Assembly (NCBI GenBank): GCA_963556195.1
Contig: OY744544.1
Span: forward strand, 45,348,484 to 45,412,483
Length of the DNA stretch: 64,000 nucleotides
Origin: Sepiola atlantica
Lineage: Eukaryota; Mollusca; Cephalopoda; Sepiida; Sepiolidae
Direction: 5' to 3'
Shown: positions 56,531 through 64,000 of the stretch, piece after piece
Layout: the number at the start of each line of letters is the position of its first letter
Numbering within the stretch: the stretch's first letter is position 1
Program-made: the position numbers and the translations under genes
Notes under the pieces: generated by a model
Database searches by the model: none
What the model was told of the DNA's origin: nothing
What the model saw: the letters and a program-made list of their open reading frames with translations, nothing else

Positions 56531-56934
56531 ATTTTTTTATTATTTTCAATGAATATTATTTCTTTAATCCATTCTATTTGTAATAAAAAGAATACTTAAG
56601 TCGTCCAATTCTAACTTAAAGAATAAGGGGTGATTAATTGAATCAATTGTTAATCACACTTAATCTTTTTGCTCCAATTACGAAAATGCTTTATACATGT
56701 TTTTCAAATGTAGTTAAAAACGATCGGTGATGTAATTATTAAATCTGTTTTGATTTTTTCCTCTTGACTCATTTTTCAGCCAGTGGATGCTATTCAAAGG
56801 GTTGTACTCATCGGTTGTTAAGATTACACAATTTCCTAAAACTATTTCTGAAATTTTCTTGCCTACGAGATGACCTGTGGCAACAGTTAAATCTATTTAG
56901 GCTTACGAGTTGATTTGAATTTTGATAAATAGAA
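56531..56934. other. unassigned AT-rich stretch
   Basis: Nothing recognised. Confidence 0.35.
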
Positions 56935-57216
56935 AGTAAAAAATAAAGCCGAACTTTTTGCAAAGAACTTTGCATCAAATTCCACCCTTTGATCAGGGCC
57001 GCCTACCACCTAAATTGTCTCTCTATGACTGAAAACATTCTGAGCGACATCCATATATCTGTTCTGAATGTTGCCAAACTTATCAAGAACCTTGATGCCA
57101 GCAAAGCAATTGGTCCTGACAACATTCCAATCATAGTACTTAAAAAACTGCAACCGGAACTAACTCCTATTTTTATGAATCTGTTCAATCATTACTTAAA
57201 GGAGAAATGCTTCCCG
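56935..57216 (+). pseudogene. jockey-like LINE reverse transcriptase, 5' part
   Basis: The plus strand encodes KAELFAKNFASNSTL (about 56952), then after a frameshift ISVLNVAKLIKNLDASKAIG, PDNIPIIVLKKLQPEL and FNHYLKEKCFP. This is the conserved start of jockey-clade reverse transcriptases (K-A-x-G-P-D-x-I-P). It is cut after CFP by an unrelated insertion and resumes at 58238. Confidence 0.85.
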
Positions 57217-58237
57217 TTTGTAACGAGGTTGAAAGGGAGAACCCCTAGACTGCTGACGTTGAGCCAGCTGCGGTTCATCGTTCGGAAACGTAGTGGGTGG
57301 CGTGCTGTGTTTGCAAGCAAGACTGGACGCTTAAGAAAGTATAGATTAAAGTAAATCAAAATTTATTAGAATTTCTGAGTCACGAGTCTCGTCTCGAGCG
57401 AAATGAGATTTGTAACGTATGCAAATTAGGCACAAGGCTACAATTAATATAAAAGTGTCACTGGCAAGGGGGTTGTCTTTCTTTTTTCTTTTCCTTTGGG
57501 ACAGAAATAAGATACATATTTAGACTGGCTCATACTCGGCGGTTCTTTGATACGATGGTCAAGCTATTTTGGCCCTATTAGAACTATGGTGTCCAGATAT
57601 TTGACATTCAGCTTATCCAAGAGTTTTAGAAACTGGAGAGAAAGATCGGTTATACATTGTTATCTCTGCAACAAAACAGGGAACCTCGTGAATAACTGTC
57701 CGTAAAACGGAAACGGGAGCGAGATGTCAGCGCCACTCTCTCCTCATTCATATTAAAAGAGGTGCTCCCTTTGATTAAAACTGTTGTTAATGGCCACCCA
57801 CAAGTACCAGCAAGGGAGCGAATTTGTCCTGAATCCTTTGATCAGGATTCCGACAAGTTTGCTGCCCGAAATGAAGAAAGATGACCAAGAAGAAAAGATT
57901 TTGATTGTTAAAGAAAAAAGTTGATTGCAAGTTCAAAGCGGTGAAATTCTCCGCAGTAGTGGCATTGGGACGATTATGCTGGTAGTAGATAACGTAAGCC
58001 CGGTGATGCTATCTTCTTAAGAATGGAGCCATGTGCCTGCGTAGCGATCAGAATCGAGGAACCGATGGAGCTACTGTGAACGATGCAAGCTCGTTATGAA
58101 AGGAAAGGGATACACAGCACATAAACTTGGCGGAGCTTGATGCTGTGCTAAAATGTGTAAACAAGGCATTAATGTGGAAAGCGACTATATGGCTCATATA
58201 CGGTGGTTTTTTGATACGATAGAGACGAGTTCACCAT
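57217..58237 (+). mobile_element. insertion in the LINE; retroviral-like fragment (tentative)
   Basis: About 1.02 kb interrupts the jockey frame between CFP and the next reverse-transcriptase motif. It starts TTTGTAACGAGGTTGAAAGG. Near its right end it encodes HINLAELDAVLKCVNKALMW, which resembles the RNase H region of LTR retrotransposons. Upstream pieces are in broken frames. I could not see paired LTRs or a clear target-site duplication, so the class is tentative. Confidence 0.5.
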
Positions 58238-58779
58238 CACCTTGGAAATTTTGTCAGTCTGACCAGTATTTAAAAATACTGGAAATCGATCCGCAGCATC
58301 TCAGTACAGACCAATTGGTCTGTCTCTAGTGCATCATGATTAAGTTGCTTGAATCTGTGATAAATCAAGAAGTTGTCAATCACCTCAGCAGAAACAGCCT
58401 ACTCAGTGACAAGCAATATGGATTTCATCCTGCCAGATCAACAGCTGATGTGCTGACTGTAATATCACACAGGATCAGTCAAACTATAGACAGGGATTTC
58501 GCTTCTAGGGCAATAGCTCTTGACATATCAAATGCCTTTGATAGGGTTTTGTACAATAGTCTACTTCACAAGCTTGCTAGCTATGGAATATCTGGAAATA
58601 TCCTCTCAACTATCAAATCCTTTCTCTCTGATATGTTTATAAAAGTAGTCGTTGATGAGCAGAAGTCTGAAGCACATCGTATCAATGCCAGTGTGCCTCA
58701 GGGATCCATTCTAGGCCCAACCTTCTTCCTGATCTTCATCAATGATCTCCCTAAACACATTCTAAGAACATCGCTCTGA
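58238..58779 (+). pseudogene. jockey-like LINE reverse transcriptase, 3' part
   Basis: It resumes with VLKNTGNRS, then QYRPIGLS, then after a frameshift KLLESVINQEVVNHLSRNSL, LSDKQYGFHPARSTADVL, IALDISNAFDRVLYNSLLHK and VPQGSILGPTFFLIFINDLP. The motifs are in the expected order up to just before the YADD catalytic box. The sequence then passes directly into the 27-bp minisatellite, so the catalytic aspartates and C terminus are absent. Confidence 0.9.
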
Positions 58780-60525
58780 TTCGGGTAACTGCGAACATCG
58801 CTTTGAATCGGGTAACTGCGAACATCGCTTTGAATCGGGTAACTGCGAACATCGCTTTGAATCGGGTAACTGCGAACATCGCTTTGAATCGGGTAACTGC
58901 GAACATCGCTTTGAATCGGGTAACTGCAAACATCGTTTTGAATCGGGTAACTGCTAACATCGTTTTGAATCGGGTAACTGCAAACATCGCTTTGAATCGG
59001 GTAACTACGAACATCGCTTTGAATCGGGTAACTGCAAACATCGTTTTGAATCGGGTAACTACGAACATCGCTTTGAATCGGGTAACTACGAACATCGTTT
59101 TGAATCGGGTAACTGCAAACATCGTTTTGAATCGGGTAACTACGAACATCGTTTTGAATCGGGTAACTGCAAACATCGTTTTGAATCGGGTAACTGCGAA
59201 CATCGTTTTGAATCGGGTAACTACGAACATCGCTTTGAATCGGGTAACTGCGAACATCGTTTTGAATCGGGTAACTGCGAACATCGCTTTGAATCGGGTA
59301 ACTGCGAACATCGTTTTGAATCGGGTAACTGCAAACATCGCTTTGAATCGGGTAACTGCAAACATCGCTTTGAATCGGGTAACTGCAAACATCGCTTTGA
59401 ATCGGGTAACTGCAAACATCGCTTTGAATCGGGTAACTGCGAACATCGTTTTGAATCGGGTAACTACGAACATCGTTTTGAATCGGGTAACTGCGAACAT
59501 CGCTTTGAATCGGGTAACTGCGAACATCGCTTTGAATCGGGTAACTGCAAACATCGCTTTGAATCGGGTAACTGCAAACATCGCTTTGAATCGGGTAACT
59601 GCGAACATCGTTTTGAATCGGGTAACTACGAACATCGTTTTGAATCGGGTAACTGCGAACATCGCTTTGAATCGGGTAACTGCGAACATCGTTTTGAATC
59701 GGGTAACTGCGAACATCGCTTTGAATCGGGTAACTGCGAACATCGTTTTGAATCGGGTAACTGCGAACATCGCTTTGAATCGGGTAACTGCAAACATCGT
59801 TTTGAATCGGGTAACTGCAAACATCGTTTTGAATCGGGTAACTGCGAACATCGCTTTGAATCGGGTAACTGCGAACATCGCTTTGAATCGGGTAACTACG
59901 AACATCGTTTTGAATCGGGTAACTGCGAACATCGCTTTGAATCGGGTAACTGCGAACATCGTTTTGAATCGGGTAACTGCAAACATCGCTTTGAATCGGG
60001 TAACTGCAAACATCGTTTTGAATCGGGTAACTGCAAACATCGTTTTGAATCGGGTAACTGCGAACATCGCTTTGAATCGGGTAACTGCAAACATCGTTTT
60101 GAATCGGGTAACTGCGAACATCGCTTTGAATCGGGTAACTGCAAACATCGTTTTGAATCGGGTAACTGCGAACATCGCTTTGAATCGGGTAACTGCGAAC
60201 ATCGTTTTGAATCGGGTAACTGCGAACATCGTTTTGAATCGGGTAACTGCGAACATCGCTTTGAATCGGGTAACTGCGAACATCGTTTTGAATCGGGTAA
60301 CTGCAAACATCGTTTTGAATCGGGTAACTGCGAACATCGTTTTGAATCGGGTAACTGCAAACATCGTTTTGAATCGGGTAACTGCGAACATCGCTTTGAA
60401 TCGGGTAACTGCGAACATCGCTTTGAATCGGGTAACTACGAACATCGTTTTGAATCGGGTAACTGCAAACATCGCTTTGAATCGGGTAACTGCGAACATC
60501 GCTTTGAATCGGGTAACAGTGAACC
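58766..60525. repeat. 27-bp minisatellite, ~65 copies
   Basis: The unit reads GAACATCGCTTTGAATCGGG then TAACTGC. Variable sites are CGC/CGT before TTTG and TGCGAAC/TGCAAAC/TACGAAC. It begins inside the LINE frame at ACATTCTAAGAACATCGC and ends near GTAACAGTGAACCC. Frames of 613 codons (plus) and 595 codons (minus) result from the 27-base period. Confidence 0.98.
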
Positions 60526-61355
60526 CAAGTCTCGTCACAAGTATATATTCCTTCTTTGAATTAACTATGCAAAATATTTTCTTACAAGAAATTAATCAAG
60601 AAAAAAGACAAAGAGGGCGGTGGGGGTTGGGGAGGGGGCAATGAGCAAAACAAAAATGAAAGTAAAAAGATTCCCGGGTAACGTCGGGTAGGTGCAGCTC
60701 GTAAAAAAATAAAAATGGAAAACCGGTTCTGATATTCGGAGACAAAAATACTAGGATGCAAAAGAAGAGAATCAGTGTCTAATGAATCTTCTTATTTGCC
60801 TTTTTGCTCCCACCATTGCTTTTTTGTTGTTGTTTTTAAATGACTTTTTTATGAAACCCGTTCTTCTTTTTCTTCGCCTTCTTCTTCATCACCATCCCTA
60901 ATTGGCTTTTCCTTTCAACAAATATCCCCTCCCTCTGAAAATTGCATCTCGTATTCATTGTCTTCTTCATCTGAAATAAATCTGAGTGAATCATAAAACG
61001 TCTGCTTAAATATGAAGACGCCGACGATATCTTATTCTTAGTTTTCTACAATAAAAAGGACCAATTTCTATTGATCTATTAGTCATGTGTTGTTGTTTTG
61101 TGTTTTGTTTTTGTTTAAAATTTTGCTTCTAAATCCTGTTTTGGTCACCCACATTATTGAGAGTGAACTGGGTTTGGTCACTATTCCCAAACAACTTATT
61201 GAAACTCAAAACCACATTTTAATGAAAAAACAAACCCAAAAGGATTAAAAATAGTAACGTATAGCAAGTTAAATTGCATCCAAGAGACGTTAAATGAACG
61301 TTTACTTTTAGCCAACATGACCGACCTAAACACGTTGAACTTAACTAGAAATGGA
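60526..61355. other. unassigned stretch with family A end remnant
   Basis: CCCGGGTAACGTCGGGTAGG near 60674 resembles the GC-richer end of family A. Otherwise nothing recognised. Confidence 0.4.
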
Positions 61356-61361
61356 GATCTA

Positions 61362-61428
61362 AGTTATCTCACTTTTCGCCTTAGTCCCCCGGGGGGACCA
61401 AGCCGAAAAGTGAGATAACTTAGATCTC
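61362..61428. repeat. palindrome with G/C-run centre
   Basis: GGAGATCTAAGTTATCTCAC (61362-61381) is the reverse complement of 61409-61428; the arms continue to a CCCCCGGGGGG centre with one small indel. A long C-run follows at 61427-61437. Confidence 0.9.
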
Positions 61429-61437
61429 CCCCCCCCG

Positions 61438-61793
61438 CCGCCGCCGCTCCTTCTTAGTTTTTACTTTCTTGTTTTACAAAACTTAATTTGTGTTTTTAAA
61501 TTTGTTAAATTCCGTTAAAAACTTGTGTAATAGAATGTTCAAAGAATATCTTTTTTGCGTGTGTAATAAACATTTTAAAACTGAAAATATTTTTGAATGA
61601 AGAAAAAGAAACAATAAAAAACGAATTTGGGAAAATTGGGTAATTTTGACAAGGTAAGAAAATTAGGTAACTATGGAATAATAAATATCGGTTAAAAAGA
61701 GGCCTCCTTCGGGCTAAGTCCCCCCCCCCCCCAAAAAAAATATTTACTGTTGTTTTAAAGCAAATAAAATCGATTTATTTTGCAAATAAAAAT
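61438..61793. other. unassigned stretch with poly-C tract
   Basis: C-run at 61719-61732; no other feature. Confidence 0.35.
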
Positions 61794-62090
61794 CCATTTT
61801 ACTTACAAATTAGACACAAGGCCATGGGGAGGGGTTGTAGGGTGGTTATATTCTGTCTTTCGTGACATTCAGAGAGTGGAGGGACGCGGTGGCCCCGGAC
61901 ATCCAATTCTATTCAAACTATTTCCCTTTCTCATAATATTTCTCAGTACTAGGACTTATACTTACGTATTTCGGGCATGCAATCAAGGAGTTGGTCCCGG
62001 GCATCACCAGACGTCTGCACACCACTCTTAACTAGACGCAATCTCACCCATTCGTACAATACTTTGATCCGACCAGAAGGCCCCTAAGAT
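61794..62090 (-). mobile_element. U2-headed SINE carrying the body of the 5S-headed copy
   Basis: The minus-strand head (62084-62054) reads GGCCTTCTGGTCGGATCAAA then GTATTGTAC, a diverged U2 5' end. The body, minus strand, contains TGATGCCCGGGACCAACTCC and CCTAGTACTGAGAAATATTA, shared with 11105-11235. The tail at 61810-61826 is AGACACAAGGCCATGGG in plus orientation. One body with two different heads is therefore seen in this window. Confidence 0.8.
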
Positions 62091-62585
62091 CAACAATATA
62101 TGTTATTCAAAATTTGGACAAAAACCGAGCGAACTATGGGAGATATTTCAACGGTCTCTATAGTACAATTGAATAAGAAACTTGCTAATTACTTTCTTCC
62201 TTTCTTTTTCTCATTTCTTTTTTCTTTCATTCTAAAAATTATAGGAAAAATCATTAAGTATAATTAATAATTGATATTCTTTTCTAATGTTTTCTTTTTT
62301 ATATTTCTAATTGTTCCACTTAAACTGTTTTTTTTTTACTTCGAAAGTGTTTTCTTCTCGTGTGTACGTGCGTTCACGGACATTGAAGAGAAACGCGCGT
62401 GCACACAGACACAGAGAAAAGCAATGAAGTAAAAAAAAAAAAAGAAAGAAAAGAGTAACGGCTTCGTACTTTGGAAAGTAAAACTTACAGAGTGAACACT
62501 TTCTTTCCTCATTAAGTGTCCCACAAATATGAATCCGTGCAAGACTTGCTTCCTTACATCCACGTGATTTAAGCATGCCCTATTT
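62091..62585. other. unassigned stretch
   Basis: T- and A-rich runs; overlapping minus-strand open frames at 62307-62599 lack a pattern. Confidence 0.35.
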
Positions 62586-62589
62586 ACGA

Positions 62590-62880
62590 TCCTCCCCACG
62601 AGGACCGGATGTGATACAAGATTAAGTTTTAATGTGTGGATAGGACATGCTCATCACAAGGGCGCCCAATGTTGGTATGTATCAACCTATAAAATTACCG
62701 GAATCGGATCCGTCAGCATTCACCGATAGGGGCACTTCAAGCTATCGTTGATAACACCCCCCCCCCTCTAATGAGGGAGATTGGGGGCGGGGTAACCCCT
62801 TCACTACCTCGAAAGATGGAGATAATGCCTGGGATGATGTTTGCACTATACAAAAAATCGGTCTACTTTTACACCCACAC
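62590..62880 (-). mobile_element. divergent SINE related to the medium form
   Basis: CCTCCCCACGAGGACCGGAT on the left is the tail. GCATTCACCGATAGGGGCAC and GATAATGCCTGGGATGATG match the medium form at 35159-35398. No convincing U2 head could be found on the right. Confidence 0.6.
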
Positions 62881-63600
62881 ATCCTGGGAGACAACTGAAA
62901 GAAGTTTGAGGGGGTCAGCTCCCCACTCGCCCTCTACAACACATGCTAGCTATGATGTGGCCTTCTATTAAGAACTTTGTAAGTTTTGAGGGTATCATCT
63001 TATTTTATTCTCGTTTTTCCCTCCAATCATAATCTCTTTAAATACATCTCCATTTACCTCTTATCAATATTATAAAGATAAATTCGTATTAAGTACCTTT
63101 TTTTATTTTTATTTTAAGGCATAAATATTGATTGCATTGACGATAACAAGGTCTTGGTAACTTCTGATAATGTTACAATCCAAATGTGCGCTTTAAAATG
63201 CCCTTTTCTACCCCCCCCCCACTTCCGCACTCCTCGAAACTGCTTCCGGTGCTCCCGTACCAACGCCTTCTCATGTCTGATACTCTGACATAATTTCTTT
63301 TGTTACTGTTTAATTTCGAACGTGTTGGAGTGACTCAAATCACCTTTTTTTTACTGTTTTGTTTTAGTTTTTGTATTAATCACTTAATTGTCTTTTCTAT
63401 AATTTCCATTATGTTTTGAACTATGAAATCTGTTCAGTTGAAATACTTTATGGAGAGACGTTACTTTGCAAATTACATACTTTCTTTTACATTGAAGCAG
63501 CAGTTATTAATAATAACAATTAAAAAAATATGATTAAACAGCGCATCGGATTTTTCAAAATTACACCAATTTTAGTAAAAAAGATTATTAAAAAAAAGAG
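62881..63600. other. unassigned stretch
   Basis: C-run at 63211-63221; nothing else recognised. Confidence 0.35.
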
Positions 63601-63603
63601 TAT

Positions 63604-63785
63604 TGATTTACTCCTCTCCAGGAGTTAGGCACAAGGCCAGTTTTTATCTTACTCCCACAAGTAAGATGTGACCCAAGGTCGGGTCGGGAAAGTGGGGTTT
63701 AAAAATTGCCTGGGCAGCCCCGTCGGCATTCCCCGGTAGGGGCGCCTCAGACAGTAAGCAATAAACTTACTCCTCCCCAAAGGCC
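63604..63785 (-). mobile_element. long-form SINE, 5' truncated
   Basis: Bases 63606-63783 match the 3' half of 5710-6078 and 23296-23670 (GGAGTTAGGCACAAGGCCAG, GGCATTCCCCGGTAGGGGCG). It ends at CTCCCCAAAG before reaching the U2 head, as expected for incomplete reverse transcription. About 30 bp of the inner body is deleted. Confidence 0.85.
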
Positions 63786-64000
63786 AAGAACCAAGAAAAG
63801 AGTATTAGTTTGGCACGCATACACTTTTGACTTTACCCCATTTTCTCCCCAGCCAGCAATAGAGTCTGCTATGAAGCATGCTGCCTTACATTTTGTGAAG
63901 TTTACTTTTGTCTGTCTTTAATCTCGTTCCAGTTAAGTCGAAATAAAAAGGTATTTTTTTCTTACATAACAAAACCGTTGTTTATTTCTGGGGCAAAGAA
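63786..64000. other. unassigned end of window
   Basis: Nothing recognised. Confidence 0.4.

Noticed and set aside
58766..60525. 613- and 595-codon frames in the 27-bp array as genes
   Set aside because: Periodic by-products of a 27-bp stop-free unit, open on both strands.

Overview
This window is eukaryotic, repeat-dominated, AT-rich DNA. I found no intact host protein-coding gene, no functional rRNA or tRNA gene, and no prokaryotic feature. Long (TA)n tracts, poly-C/poly-G runs, many minisatellites, decayed LINEs and dense small SINE-like repeats fit an animal genome. A coleoid cephalopod (octopus or squid) is my best guess, from general familiarity with such genomes; the sequence does not prove it.

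Layout. 1-6.2 kb: a ~600-bp foldback, TA tracts, and a SINE-like unit whose minus strand carries a tRNA-like head followed by a complete type-I hammerhead ribozyme (3114-3165). 7-9.1 kb: two LINE C-terminal fragments. 9.4-9.85 kb: a 28-bp minisatellite. 10.9-11.3 kb: a SINE whose head is 5S rRNA. 12.6-14.5 kb: foldback arm, hammerhead-like core, SINEs, short tandems. 17.7-18.4, 21.5, 26.5-27.7, 29.8-31.0 and 31.8-32.3 kb: further LINE fragments. 33.1-43.6 kb: inverted repeats (including a perfect 97-bp-arm hairpin at 39361-39566) and SINEs whose heads are the reverse complement of the 5' end of U2 snRNA. 44.77-48.95 kb: a 48-bp minisatellite of about 87 units; 49.5-50.2 kb: a 30-bp one. 52.0-54.7 kb: the best-preserved LINE (endonuclease plus reverse transcriptase, minus strand). 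56.9-60.5 kb: a jockey-like LINE split by another retroelement and then running into a 27-bp minisatellite. 61.8-63.8 kb: more SINEs.

The main message is about non-coding RNA parasites. At least twelve U2-headed SINE copies can be recognised, one copy shares its body with them but has a 5S rRNA head, and a third group carries a tRNA-like head plus a self-cleaving ribozyme. One U2-SINE head is itself tandemly amplified (35511-35820). Several further hammerhead-like cores sit beside TA tracts in what look like Penelope-type remnants. The long open frames in the minisatellites exist because unit lengths are multiples of three and the units lack stop codons; I do not treat them as genes. All family assignments rest on reading by eye; no alignment or database search was run.
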